Source: Lachnospiraceae bacterium (lineage in GTDB: Bacteria > Bacillota > Clostridia > Lachnospirales > Lachnospiraceae). Taken from it: 46,825 nt of DNA. Below are positions 34,035 to 43,356 of the stretch, in pieces (the stretch's first letter is position 1; every line of letters starts with the position of its first letter). The notes under the pieces were generated by a model. That model was not told the DNA's origin, made no database searches, and saw only the letters and a list, made by a program, of their open reading frames with translations. The stretch spans positions 1-46,825 of the forward strand of contig SVEM01000013.1 of the NCBI GenBank assembly GCA_015057375.1, read 5' to 3'. The position numbers and the translations under genes were made by a program.

Positions 34035-34892
34035 TTGAAAAAGTTTTGTGTAATAGTTAACAATGACAAAGAAAATGCATATATTTGCGCCGAAAAAATA
34101 ACTGATTACATAAAAAAATTAGGCTGTGAATGCGTGATTATAGAAAACTGTTCGGAAAAAAACGGCTGTGTTGTATGTTATACGGATTGCACAAGTATAC
34201 CTGAAGGGACAGATTGCATTATTGTACTCGGAGGAGACGGAACCATGATACAGGCCGCGCATGATGTTGCGGAATGCAATATACCTTTATTTGGCATTAA
34301 TCTTGGAGGTGTGGGATACCTTACCGAATCAACACCTGATGATAACATGTGGAAAGATATAGATGAATTAATAGCCGGAAAATATAGAATAGAAAAGCGT
34401 ATGATGCTTAATGGAACAGTAAAAACCGAAGGCGGCACAAATACTCACAGGGCATTGAACGACTTTGTCGTTAATAAACGTGACATTGGTAATCTTATAG
34501 GATTTGAAGTATATGTAAATGATGTTCTTCTTGATTCTTTTTTTGCTGATGGAATTATAGTTTCTACACCTACGGGTTCTACAGGTTATAATCTCTCGGC
34601 CGGCGGACCGATTCTTGCTCCGCAGACTGAATCCATATGTGTTACTCCGATATGTCCGCATTCGCTTAATGACAGAAGTTTTGTAATAAGCGGGGATGAT
34701 ACTGTTAAAATTAAACTTACTAAAGGGAAGAATTCAAATGATGATTCAGCGATTGTAGTATCTGACGGAAGAAAAACGGAGAATATCGTAACAGGAGATA
34801 CAGTTGAGATTTGCAAATCAGATTGCTATACAAGCATTGTACTAAAAGAAGATACAAACTTTTACAGACGAGTAAGAACAAAAATTAATTAG
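34035..34892 (+). CDS. nadK: NAD kinase
   Basis: Phosphorylates NAD to NADP. 285 residues with the signature GGDGTMIQAAHDV, GINLGGVGYLTES, a NDFVV-type strand (ALNDFVVNKRD), and PTGSTGYNLSAGGPI followed by PICPHSLNDRSFVI. Translation probably starts at TTG 34035, 8 nt after AGGAGG. The upstream in-frame GTG at 34026 lies in the ribosome-binding site. It follows tlyA by 12 nt and precedes argR by 12 nt, in the standard order. Confidence 0.95.
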   Translation: MKKFCVIVNNDKENAYICAEKITDYIKKLGCECVIIENCSEKNGCVVCYTDCTSIPEGTDCIIVLGGDGTMIQAAHDVAECNIPLFGINLGGVGYLTESTPDDNMWKDIDELIAGKYRIEKRMMLNGTVKTEGGTNTHRALNDFVVNKRDIGNLIGFEVYVNDVLLDSFFADGIIVSTPTGSTGYNLSAGGPILAPQTESICVTPICPHSLNDRSFVISGDDTVKIKLTKGKNSNDDSAIVVSDGRKTENIVTGDTVEICKSDCYTSIVLKEDTNFYRRVRTKIN

Positions 34893-34904
34893 GAGACTAA
34901 CCAT

Positions 34905-35366
34905 ATGAAATCAGAAAGACTGAATCGTATAATTGAGCTTGTTACAACATCAAATATTGAGACTCAGGAAGAACTTGTTTCGCACCTAAATAATGATGGT
35001 TTTTATGTTACTCAGGCAACAATATCGCGAGATATCAGAGAACTAGGTCTGATTAAGATAAAGGGAAATGACGGAAGACTCAGATATGCTCCGGCAGTAA
35101 ATAAGGAAGAAACAGAGCGCGGCAAAGGTAAATATATCGATGCATTAAGAGATGCAATATTGTCTGTAGATAATGCTGAAAATATTATTGTAATAAAAAC
35201 CGTATCCGGAATGGCGATGGCTGTTGCTGCATCAATAGATTCACTCAATATACATGAGATTGCAGGCTGCATTGCGGGAGATGACACAATAATGTGTGCA
35301 GTAAGGAGCACATCGCTTGTAGATGATGTAAGAAAAGCTCTTATAGAGTACTTGAATATTGCATAA
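34905..35366 (+). CDS. argR: Arginine repressor
   Basis: 153-residue hexameric transcription factor that represses arginine biosynthesis and activates catabolism when arginine is bound. The N-terminal winged helix (RIIELVTTSNIETQEELVSH, VTQATISRDIRELGLIKI) is followed by a C-terminal arginine-binding domain (VSGMAMAVAASIDSLN, EIAGCIAGDDTIMCAVRS). The ATG follows AGGAG. Normally recN comes next, but here the cluster ends and an extended -10 promoter for yebC overlaps the stop codon. Confidence 0.95.
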   Translation: MKSERLNRIIELVTTSNIETQEELVSHLNNDGFYVTQATISRDIRELGLIKIKGNDGRLRYAPAVNKEETERGKGKYIDALRDAILSVDNAENIIVIKTVSGMAMAVAASIDSLNIHEIAGCIAGDDTIMCAVRSTSLVDDVRKALIEYLNIA

Positions 35367-35387
35367 TAATTTATGCTGTGATAAAAT
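35359..35387 (+). promoter_or_regulatory. Candidate extended -10 promoter for yebC
   Basis: TTGCAT (35359-35364, overlapping the argR stop), 17-nt spacer, TAAAAT (35382-35387) preceded by TG at 35379-35380. It suggests that yebC and the CotH gene have their own start site. Confidence 0.45.
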
Positions 35388-35429
35388 TATTATATATGAA
35401 TTTTAAGGAAACTTTGGAGGAAACATGTA

Positions 35430-36167
35430 ATGTCAGGACATTCTAAATTTGCAAATATTAAGCATAAAAAGGAAAAAAATGATGCTAAGAAAGGTAAGAT
35501 TTTTACTATCATAGGAAGAGAAATTGCAGTTGCTGTTAAGGAAGGCGGACCAGACCCTGCCAACAATAGCAAACTCCGTGATGTTATAGCAAAAGCAAAG
35601 GCTAATAACATGCCTAATGATACAATTGACAGAGGCATTAAGAAAGCTGCAGGAGATAGTAATTCTGCTAATTATGAGAATATTACTTATGAAGGATATG
35701 GTCCTAACGGAACAGCTATTATAGTACGTACACTTACGGATAACAAGAATCGAACAGCTTCCAATGTTCGTAATGCATTTACCAAGGGTGGAGGTAATGT
35801 AGGAACTACAGGATGTGTATCATACATGTTCGATGAAAAAGGTCAGATTATTATTGACAGAGAAGAATGTGATTTAGAGCCGGATGACATTATGATGATG
35901 GCTCTTGATGCAGGTGCTGAGGATTTTAATGAGGAAGAAGACAGCTATGAGATTCTTACCAGCCCTGCTGATTTCAGTGTTGTAAGAGAAGCACTTGAGA
36001 ATGAAGGTATACCTATGGCACAGGCAGAAGTGACAATGATACCTCAGAATTATGTTGAGCTTACGGACGAGACCGCTCTAAAAATGATGAATCGTATTAT
36101 CGATCTTCTTGATGATGACGATGATGTACAGGAAGTATACCACAACGCAGAGGGACTTGATGACTAG
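35430..36167 (+). CDS. yebC: YebC/PmpR-family protein
   Basis: 245 residues. It has the hallmark start [52 protein letters not shown], and the acidic tail [16 protein letters not shown]. YebC-family proteins were first described as transcription regulators. Some members are now known to relieve ribosome stalling at proline-rich stretches. That is family knowledge and not specific to this copy, though this genome does encode many Pro-rich secreted linkers. The ATG follows TTGGAGG. The CotH gene follows by 26 bp. Confidence 0.95.
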   Translation: MSGHSKFANIKHKKEKNDAKKGKIFTIIGREIAVAVKEGGPDPANNSKLRDVIAKAKANNMPNDTIDRGIKKAAGDSNSANYENITYEGYGPNGTAIIVRTLTDNKNRTASNVRNAFTKGGGNVGTTGCVSYMFDEKGQIIIDREECDLEPDDIMMMALDAGAEDFNEEEDSYEILTSPADFSVVREALENEGIPMAQAEVTMIPQNYVELTDETALKMMNRIIDLLDDDDDVQEVYHNAEGLDD

Positions 36168-36193
36168 TTTTTTGTAAAAGAGAGGTGTTGTGA

Positions 36194-38815
36194 ATGAAGA
36201 AAAATGTATTTAAGGGTTTACTTACATATGTTATTGCTCTTGCATTCATATGTACTGCTTCAGTTACAGCCAATGCTGCCGAGACAGATGTTGAGATAAT
36301 TGAGTTTTCCAAAGGTTCAGGATGCTATTCGCAATCATTTAATCTTACTATGACTGTACCTAGTGGTTACAAGATTTATTATACAACTGACTGCAGTGAT
36401 CCTGTTGTAGGGGATAAATCAACAAAATTATACAGCGGAAGCATTAAGATTCAGACCTTAAAAGGAAGTACTCCATTTTTGGCGAATTATGACAAATCGT
36501 ATAAATATGTTGTAGACAGCGGAACATATAATCCGGATCAGACAAAACTTGACCGAGCTACTATTATCAGAGCAATATCGGTCAGCCCTACAGGAGAAGT
36601 TTCACCTATATCTACTAAGACATATTTTATTGGAAATGATATAGAAAAGGCATATAAAAACTGTGCAGTTATGTCTATAGTTACCGATCCTGACAATCTT
36701 GTTGATGATAAGATTGGTATTTATGTTTATGGAAGTGCATATGACGGAAAAGATGTAGATACTGCTAATTTCTATCAGCATGGTAAAGAATGGGAAAGAG
36801 AATCATATATGGATTTCTTTGAAAATAATGGTTCTGACACCCCTGATGTATCACGTGGTGTAGGTATACGTATACACGGAGGTTATTCCAGACGTGACCA
36901 GCAGAAGAGTCTTAATGTATACTTTAGAGAAGAATATGATTTTGGAAAGAAAAATCTTAAAGAATATAACTTATTCCCGGAATCAAAAACTATATACAAA
37001 GCCGGTAAAACAGAACCGGTTGCTATAACAAATATTAAAAATACAATGTTAAGAACTGGTGGTAATGATGCCGGCGGAACAAAGTTCCAAGATGTATTTA
37101 TCCAGAGTATGCTTACTGATAAGAACTTTACTGTTCAGTATGCAAGGCCTTGTATGGTTTATCTTAACGGTGAGTATTGGGGATTATATAATCTTACTGA
37201 AAAGTACAGTGACAAATATGTTGAAGAAAAGTTTGATGTAGATAACAATAATGTTCTTATCTACAAGAACATGGAAGTTGACGAGGGAGAGGACTTTGCA
37301 GGGGAAGCATTGCAGGAACTCATGGACCTTGGCGACCTTGATATGACCCTTGAAAAGAATTATAAAAAATTCCAAGAAATGGTTGATATTGACAGTTATG
37401 TTGATTACTACGCAGCACAGATATATATCTGTAATAATGACTGGTGGAGCGGATGTAATGACGAAAATCAGTATAATAACATACAGTTCTGGAAAGTAAT
37501 GGATCCTTCCATGGAAGACGAAAGCAATCCTTATGCAGACGGCAGATGGAGATACATGCTTTTTGATACTGAGTGGTCAATGGGGTTATTTAACTCAAAT
37601 GAAGCAAGTGCAAATTATGATTCGTTAAGAAATCATGCCATGGGTGCAGATAGAAATTATAACGGTGACCCTGTGTTTATTGCGCTTATGGAAAATAAAG
37701 ATTTCCAGAAGAGAATGACTGAAGCATTGTTACAGTTAAGAAACTGGAACTTCCAGTATGACAGAGCTTCAAAAGCATTAGATGATTATACAGATTTATA
37801 TACTTCTCTTATGGATAAGAATAGAGAAAGATGGAATAGTGGAGATATACCAAGTAATGTTACACGTATGAAGAATTTCTTGAAAGAAAGACAAAATTAC
37901 GTGCTTACAATCATCGAAAATAACATGGATGATTACAGCAAGTCAGACAGAGTTGACCTTGCGTTATGTGCAAATATCTGGGGAGAAGATTACGTTCATA
38001 TTAATTCTGTACTGCCTGATATTTCAAAAACATGGTATGCAGTATATTACAAAGATACTACTATCGATGTTAAAGCTGAAAAGAAATCAGATGATTATAC
38101 ATTTGATCATTGGGAGTTAAAGGGTGCAACTGCAGCAGATTCTAAATTAGAAGAAACTACTATTACACTTACAGATAGTGATGCGGTTGTTAGGGCTGTA
38201 TATAAAGATTCGGAAGGAAATATTCCTGTTCCGACAGCATCACCAAAACCGACAGCAACACCTGCCCCTACGCAAAATCCATGGCCGGGATTTGGCGGCG
38301 GTGGTGGTTGGTGGCCGTGGCCTGGACAGTCAACAGCGACACCAAAGCCTACAGAGACACCTAGACCTACAACATTACCTACTCCGACAAATGCACCGGA
38401 TGCAGGACAGACTCCTGGTGTTAACACTCCAACGGCAGCTCCAACGGCACCTGCAACTACTTCAAAGCCAATAGGAGATAATAATTCAGTCGATAACGGA
38501 TTAGATTCTTCAAATGAAGTTGTAAGTAATGATATTAGCAAAGTTAAAGGTTTAAAAGTTAAGTATAAAAAGAAGAAAGTTAATCTTTCTTGGAAGAAGG
38601 TCAATGAAATAACCGGATACCAACTTAAGTATGCTACTAATAAAAAGCTAACTAAGAAAGTAAAGATTTTAAATATTAAAAAACCTAAGTATGTAATAAA
38701 AAAACTTAAGGCTAAGAAAAAGTATTATGTAGCTGTAAGAGCGTTTGTATTAACTGAGGATTTGAATTTGGTTTATGGAAAATGGTCTAAATCCAAGAAG
38801 ATGATTGTAAAATAA
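36194..38815 (+). CDS. Large secreted CotH-family protein with chitobiase-like and FN3-like modules
   Basis: 873 residues. Signal peptide (~1-29), a chitobiase/beta-hexosaminidase C-terminal-like Ig domain (~33-145, IYYTTDCSDP), then a CotH domain (~155-580). The CotH domain shows RGVGIRIHGGYSRRDQQKSL, VYLNGEYWGLYNLTEKYSDK, NNIQFWK and MLFDTEWSMG, which match the usual CotH order ending in a DxDW-type motif. Residues ~612-675 are InlB-repeat-like. A Pro/Thr linker (~677-780) contains a Trp/Gly-rich patch (~696-712). A lysine-rich FN3-like domain (~782-873) resembles the GH95 tail. CotH is an atypical protein kinase in spores, but many secreted relatives occur in fibre degraders with unknown targets. 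The ATG follows GAGAGGTG, 26 bp after yebC. Spore-coat function is unlikely here, given the signal peptide. Confidence 0.85.
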   Translation: MKKNVFKGLLTYVIALAFICTASVTANAAETDVEIIEFSKGSGCYSQSFNLTMTVPSGYKIYYTTDCSDPVVGDKSTKLYSGSIKIQTLKGSTPFLANYDKSYKYVVDSGTYNPDQTKLDRATIIRAISVSPTGEVSPISTKTYFIGNDIEKAYKNCAVMSIVTDPDNLVDDKIGIYVYGSAYDGKDVDTANFYQHGKEWERESYMDFFENNGSDTPDVSRGVGIRIHGGYSRRDQQKSLNVYFREEYDFGKKNLKEYNLFPESKTIYKAGKTEPVAITNIKNTMLRTGGNDAGGTKFQDVFIQSMLTDKNFTVQYARPCMVYLNGEYWGLYNLTEKYSDKYVEEKFDVDNNNVLIYKNMEVDEGEDFAGEALQELMDLGDLDMTLEKNYKKFQEMVDIDSYVDYYAAQIYICNNDWWSGCNDENQYNNIQFWKVMDPSMEDESNPYADGRWRYMLFDTEWSMGLFNSNEASANYDSLRNHAMGADRNYNGDPVFIALMENKDFQKRMTEALLQLRNWNFQYDRASKALDDYTDLYTSLMDKNRERWNSGDIPSNVTRMKNFLKERQNYVLTIIENNMDDYSKSDRVDLALCANIWGEDYVHINSVLPDISKTWYAVYYKDTTIDVKAEKKSDDYTFDHWELKGATAADSKLEETTITLTDSDAVVRAVYKDSEGNIPVPTASPKPTATPAPTQNPWPGFGGGGGWWPWPGQSTATPKPTETPRPTTLPTPTNAPDAGQTPGVNTPTAAPTAPATTSKPIGDNNSVDNGLDSSNEVVSNDISKVKGLKVKYKKKKVNLSWKKVNEITGYQLKYATNKKLTKKVKILNIKKPKYVIKKLKAKKKYYVAVRAFVLTEDLNLVYGKWSKSKKMIVK

Positions 38816-38827
38816 TTTATTAATAAT

Positions 38828-38874
38828 AGGAGCTGTCAGCTTAACAATAATGTTTAAGCGACAGTCTCCTTTTT
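38828..38874 (+). terminator. Intrinsic terminator after the CotH-family gene
   Basis: AGGAGCTGTCAGCTTAA (38828-38844) pairs with the segment ending 38870 (TTTAAGC, GACAGTCTCCT) with one bulged base. Five Ts follow (38870-38874). Confidence 0.75.
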
Positions 38875-38913
38875 GTAAGAAAAATGATATTTTGGAGAGG
38901 GAGTGTATGTATA

Positions 38914-39666
38914 ATGGAGATAGGAGCTCAGTTATATACTGTCCGTGATTTTTGTAAAAGTCTTGAAGATTTTTCAGAAACTTTAAAGAAGGTTGCGGAT
39001 ATAGGATATAAATATGTCCAGGTGTCGGGAACATGCGAATTTGATGCCTTATGGTTAAAAAATGAGCTTGAAAAAAATTCTCTCAAGTGTGTACTTACAC
39101 ATACAGCTACAGATAAGCTTAAAGAAGATTCAGTTAAGGTTGCAAAAGACCATGATGTGTTTGATTGTGAATATGTAGGATTAGGCTGGTATGATTTTAG
39201 GGAAGATGATGATACATATTGTCTTGACGAGTTTTTTGATACATATAAAGACGTTGCAAAAAATTTAAAAGATAATGGTAAATACTTTATGTATCATAAT
39301 CATGACGGAGAGTTTAAGCGCTATAAAAATAAGCTTATTATTGATTGGCTTGCAGAAACAATACCTGAATCGGATATGGGATTTACGCTTGATACATACT
39401 GGATTCAGGCAGGCGGTGCAGATCCTGCATTTTGGATAGAAAAATTCTCGGGCAGAGTTCCATGCATTCACTTGAAAGATTTTTCGTTTGGCAGAAAAAT
39501 GTCTGTAATCGGAGAAGGAAATATTAATTTCGATCGAGTGTTCAAAAAAGCAGAAGCGGCCGGAACAAAATACATGCTTGTTGAACAGGACGATTGTAAC
39601 GGAGAAGATCCGTTTGTATGTCTAAAACGCAGTTATGAATATCTGCGGGCATGCGGATTTAGATAA
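38914..39666 (+). CDS. Sugar-phosphate isomerase/epimerase-like TIM barrel
   Basis: A 250-residue cytoplasmic AP-endonuclease-2/xylose-isomerase-like TIM barrel (IolE/TIM alpha-beta family). Visible are the opening GAQLYTVRDFCKSLEDF, a metal-ligand-rich YHNHDGEFKR, FTLDTYWIQAGGADP, IHLKDF, and the late LVEQDD strand. Several Glu, Asp and His residues in these motifs are the likely metal site. Its substrate cannot be told from the sequence; neighbours do not include inositol genes. The ATG at 38914 follows GGAGAGGGAG; the 10-residue extension upstream overlaps that site. An ABC exporter gene follows 31 bp later and may share its transcript. Confidence 0.85.
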   Translation: MEIGAQLYTVRDFCKSLEDFSETLKKVADIGYKYVQVSGTCEFDALWLKNELEKNSLKCVLTHTATDKLKEDSVKVAKDHDVFDCEYVGLGWYDFREDDDTYCLDEFFDTYKDVAKNLKDNGKYFMYHNHDGEFKRYKNKLIIDWLAETIPESDMGFTLDTYWIQAGGADPAFWIEKFSGRVPCIHLKDFSFGRKMSVIGEGNINFDRVFKKAEAAGTKYMLVEQDDCNGEDPFVCLKRSYEYLRACGFR

Positions 39667-39697
39667 ATCAAAAGCAAAAATTCAAAGGGAGAATTTT

Positions 39698-41533
39698 ATG
39701 GAAGTAATTAAGTTTGGTCTGAAGTACTGGAAAAAGAATATACCTATGGCCATGTTTATTCAGATATGTAGTTTCATAGCCATAATATGTGACCTTATGT
39801 TGCCACTCATCTCAGAAATGTTTATTGACTATGTGATACTTGATCATAGTCCGACAAATGACAACATCTTTTCATTTATGCTTTCAGGAAAATACGGTGA
39901 GATACATAGTATGAAGCTGTTTTTCTCGTTAGCAGTTATATTTATGACATTGTTGCTGTTCAGACTTGTTATTGTTTATTTCAAAAATGTAACAACACAG
40001 AAGCTCGGTGTTAAGCTTGAAACAGATTTAAGAAGAGAAACATACAGAAAGATAATGGAGCTTGACAGCGAAACATTGTCTGAATATAACACGGGTGAGC
40101 TTCTTACTACAGCAAATGCAGATACTGTAATGTTTAAAGAGTTGTTCTGCACAATGATGGTTCGAATACTCGATAGTGTATTTGTTCTTATAATGACAAT
40201 TTATCTTTTATCATCCATACATGTATCGCTTCTTATTGTTCCTGTTTTGCTGTTGCCTTTCTTTGTTATTGCACTTATCAATTTCAGAAAGAAAGCAAGA
40301 GAGAATTACCGTAAAATCAGGGGCTGTAACAGTGAAATGAGTCTTACTGTTCAGGAAAATATTGAAGCGGTCAGACTTGTACGTTCATTTGTAAATGAAG
40401 ATATTGAAAATTGCAAGTTCAGAGAGTCTAATGAAAAACTTAAAGAAGCATATATCAATCAGGTTAAACTTTCATCAAAATTTGAAGTTGTATTCAGTTC
40501 AATAAAACAGTTTGCATACATTGGTTCAATTGCAATTTCAGCAATCCTTGTTATGAAAGGTTATATGCTTGTCGGATTTTTGGTTACATCATCTAGTTAC
40601 ATTATGAAAATAATGGATCATATAACACAGATTAACAATACACTTTTTATTATGCAGCAGCAGATTATATCAGGTCATAAGATGATTGACTTCTTGGCTT
40701 GTGAATCTAAAACTCCTGAAGCAGAAAATGCTATTGAAATTGAAAACAAGCCAAATATTTCGATTAAAAACGGATATATGGTATTAGACAGAAAATCAGT
40801 TTTGAAAGATATCAACATTGAAATTCCATATGGTAAAAAAGTTGGTATTGTCGGAGGAACAGGCTCGGGAAAGAGTGTTCTCCTTGAATCTCTTGTAAGA
40901 ATACATGATCTTACGGGCGGTTCAATTATGATAAACGGAATTGATATAAGAGATTACACACTTAACAGTTTGCGTGAGAATTTCTCGTATGTATTTCAGG
41001 ATGTATTTTTATTCTCAAATACTATTGATTCTAATATTGCATATGCAGAACCTGATGTTGAAAAACGACAGGTTGTACTTGCTGCAAAACATGCACAGGC
41101 TCATAACTTTATCAAGGGATTTGATATGGGATATGAGACTATAATAGGTGAAAGAGGTCTCGGAATATCAGGCGGACAGAAGCAGAGAGTATCTATTGCG
41201 CGTGCGCTTCTTAAAGATGCACCGGTACTTGTTCTTGATGATTCTACCAGTGCACTTGATGTTAACACTGAAAAGAAACTTCTTAAGGATATAAAAGATA
41301 ATTATCCTGATAAAACCATTCTTATTTCAGCACACAGACTTTCCTCTGTTGTTGACTGTGATGAAATTATATATATGCAGGACGGTATGATTATCGAACG
41401 TGGAACATTTGACGAACTTATGAAAATGGATGGCAGATTTGCAAATGTTTACAGGATTCAGGAAGATGAACGCAAATCCGTAATTAATTATGATGAACTG
41501 TCCGATAATAAAAAGAATGGGGGTGCATTATAA
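39698..41533 (+). CDS. ABC exporter half-transporter, degenerate-site subunit
   Basis: 611-residue fused transmembrane-nucleotide-binding protein of the multidrug/lipid exporter type, with six TM helices (~15-330). The C-terminal NBD has Walker A GGTGSGKS (K392), canonical signature ISGGQKQR, and Walker B LVLDDSTSALD. Asp515 replaces the catalytic Glu. An Asp at this place is typical of the non-catalytic half of heterodimeric exporters (TM287/288-, BmrCD-type), and the next gene supplies the complementary half. The ATG at 39698 follows AAGGGAG. The 21-residue upstream extension lies within the preceding gene's end and is rejected. Confidence 0.93.
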   Translation: MEVIKFGLKYWKKNIPMAMFIQICSFIAIICDLMLPLISEMFIDYVILDHSPTNDNIFSFMLSGKYGEIHSMKLFFSLAVIFMTLLLFRLVIVYFKNVTTQKLGVKLETDLRRETYRKIMELDSETLSEYNTGELLTTANADTVMFKELFCTMMVRILDSVFVLIMTIYLLSSIHVSLLIVPVLLLPFFVIALINFRKKARENYRKIRGCNSEMSLTVQENIEAVRLVRSFVNEDIENCKFRESNEKLKEAYINQVKLSSKFEVVFSSIKQFAYIGSIAISAILVMKGYMLVGFLVTSSSYIMKIMDHITQINNTLFIMQQQIISGHKMIDFLACESKTPEAENAIEIENKPNISIKNGYMVLDRKSVLKDINIEIPYGKKVGIVGGTGSGKSVLLESLVRIHDLTGGSIMINGIDIRDYTLNSLRENFSYVFQDVFLFSNTIDSNIAYAEPDVEKRQVVLAAKHAQAHNFIKGFDMGYETIIGERGLGISGGQKQRVSIARALLKDAPVLVLDDSTSALDVNTEKKLLKDIKDNYPDKTILISAHRLSSVVDCDEIIYMQDGMIIERGTFDELMKMDGRFANVYRIQEDERKSVINYDELSDNKKNGGAL

Positions 41534-41534
41534 T

Positions 41535-43298
41535 ATGGCTAAGCGTAATACATATTTTCAGGATGAAGTTATAGAAAAAAAGATTGACCTGAAGCAGTTT
41601 GCACGAACATTAAGATACATTATTCCGTATAAAAGTATATTTATACTTGTAGGTTTTCTTATGTTTGTTTCAGCCGGTGCATCGCTTGTTTCACCGCTTC
41701 TTATCAGAAAGATAATTAATGATGTTGTTGTAAATAATGCCTATAAGGAACTTATGATTCTTATAGTAGGACTTATAGCTCTTGCAGCCATCGAAATCGG
41801 AATAAACTTTGCGCATCAGAGACTTATGGGCGTTACAGGTCATCGTATTATTGCAAAATTGAGAGAAGATGTATTTGACAAATTACAGAGACTTTCTTTT
41901 GATTTCTTTGATTCAAGACCAAACGGAAAAATAGTTGTAAGAGTTACAGACTATATAAATGACCTTGCTAACTTTTTTACAAACCACGTGCTTATGTTTA
42001 TGGTTTATATAGTAAAGCTTGTAGTTGTTAGTATATTTATGCTTACAATAAGTCCTGAACTTACAGGAGTTGTATATCTTACTGTAGCGCCGATGATGGT
42101 TTGTGTAATGGCACTCAGATTTTCGCTTAGAAAGAAGTTTACAATTCACAGAGCTAAAATATCAAACAGAACAGCCTTTATTATTGAATCCATAATGGGT
42201 GAAAAGATTGTTAAGAACTCAAACAGAGCAGAAGAAAATGAACGCATATATATGGATGTTCACGCAGACAATATTAAGACATGGATTAATATTTGTTACA
42301 GAAACGAACTTAATATGCCTATAGTTGAAATATTCTGGAATCTGGGAACTCTTTGTTTGTATGGTCTTTCACTTTTCCTTATTCTTGGAGGAAGAGGAGA
42401 TATAAATGCAGGAACAATAGTTGCATTTACAAGCTATATGGGACTTTTCAGCGGACCGCTTACACAGATTGCATTTATTATCCAGCAGCTTGCATCCGTA
42501 AGTTCTAACCTTGAACATGTATTTGATACTTTGGATTATCCTATAGATATAAAGGATCACAGAAAGAGTATAGAATTAAGCGATGTAAAAGGTAAAATTG
42601 ATTTTAATGATGTTACATTTGGATATGATAAAGGCGTAAATATTCTTGAACATTTTAATCTTCATGTAGAGCCCGGAAAAACAATAGCGCTTGTCGGACC
42701 TACAGGAGCCGGAAAAACAACTGTTATTAATATGCTTACAAGATTTTATGATGTAAATGAAGGAAGCATACATATTGATGGTATTGATGTAAGGGATGTT
42801 TCGCTTGCATCGCTCAGACGTGAAGTCGGTGTACTTATGCAGGATCCGTTTATTTTTAAAGGAAGCATAATGGAAAATATCAGATACGGACGCGAGGATG
42901 CTACCGATGAAGAATGTATTAAAGCTGCTGAGTTTGTTTATGCAAACAAATTTATTGAGCAGTTAGACGGTGGTTACTATCATAATGTTGAAGAAAGAGG
43001 AGCAGGACTTTCAGCAGGCGAAAAACAGCTTATAAGTTTTGCAAGAATTATTCTTAAGAATCCTTCTGTAATAATCCTTGATGAAGCAACAAGTGCAATT
43101 GATACTGAAACTGAAATGCTTATCAAGAAGGCACTTGATGTAGTTATCAAAGACAAGACAGCATTTATAGTTGCCCACAGACTTTCAACTATAAGAAATG
43201 CTGACGAGATACTGTATATTGATGACAAAGGAATTAAGGAACAGGGTACACACGAAGAATTAATGAAGATAAAAGGCTTGTATTATCAGCTTAACTAG
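41535..43298 (+). CDS. ABC exporter half-transporter, catalytic-site subunit
   Basis: 587 residues, the partner of the preceding gene. It has six TM helices (~30-320) and an NBD with Walker A GPTGAGKTT and canonical Walker B IILDEATSAID (catalytic Glu517). The signature is degenerate: LSAGEKQ instead of LSGGQ. Together the two proteins give one consensus and one degenerate ATP site, as in known heterodimers. The substrate (drug, lipid or peptide) is not evident. The start ATG lies one base after the previous stop codon, with GGGGGTG upstream, so the two are co-translated. Confidence 0.93.
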   Translation: MAKRNTYFQDEVIEKKIDLKQFARTLRYIIPYKSIFILVGFLMFVSAGASLVSPLLIRKIINDVVVNNAYKELMILIVGLIALAAIEIGINFAHQRLMGVTGHRIIAKLREDVFDKLQRLSFDFFDSRPNGKIVVRVTDYINDLANFFTNHVLMFMVYIVKLVVVSIFMLTISPELTGVVYLTVAPMMVCVMALRFSLRKKFTIHRAKISNRTAFIIESIMGEKIVKNSNRAEENERIYMDVHADNIKTWINICYRNELNMPIVEIFWNLGTLCLYGLSLFLILGGRGDINAGTIVAFTSYMGLFSGPLTQIAFIIQQLASVSSNLEHVFDTLDYPIDIKDHRKSIELSDVKGKIDFNDVTFGYDKGVNILEHFNLHVEPGKTIALVGPTGAGKTTVINMLTRFYDVNEGSIHIDGIDVRDVSLASLRREVGVLMQDPFIFKGSIMENIRYGREDATDEECIKAAEFVYANKFIEQLDGGYYHNVEERGAGLSAGEKQLISFARIILKNPSVIILDEATSAIDTETEMLIKKALDVVIKDKTAFIVAHRLSTIRNADEILYIDDKGIKEQGTHEELMKIKGLYYQLN

Positions 43299-43356
43299 GA
43301 GTATAATAATTAGGTTATTATTTTATAATTAAACTATATACTAAAGGAGAGGTATC

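Noticed and set aside
38218-38480. Repetitive ACA/CCT-rich DNA as a tandem repeat or CRISPR
   Set aside because: It encodes the Pro/Thr linker in frame; units are irregular and there are no spacers of constant size.
38107-38604. 165-codon antisense frame over the CotH linker
   Set aside because: Gly/Val-rich mirror of the Pro/Thr linker; no start signal and no family resemblance.
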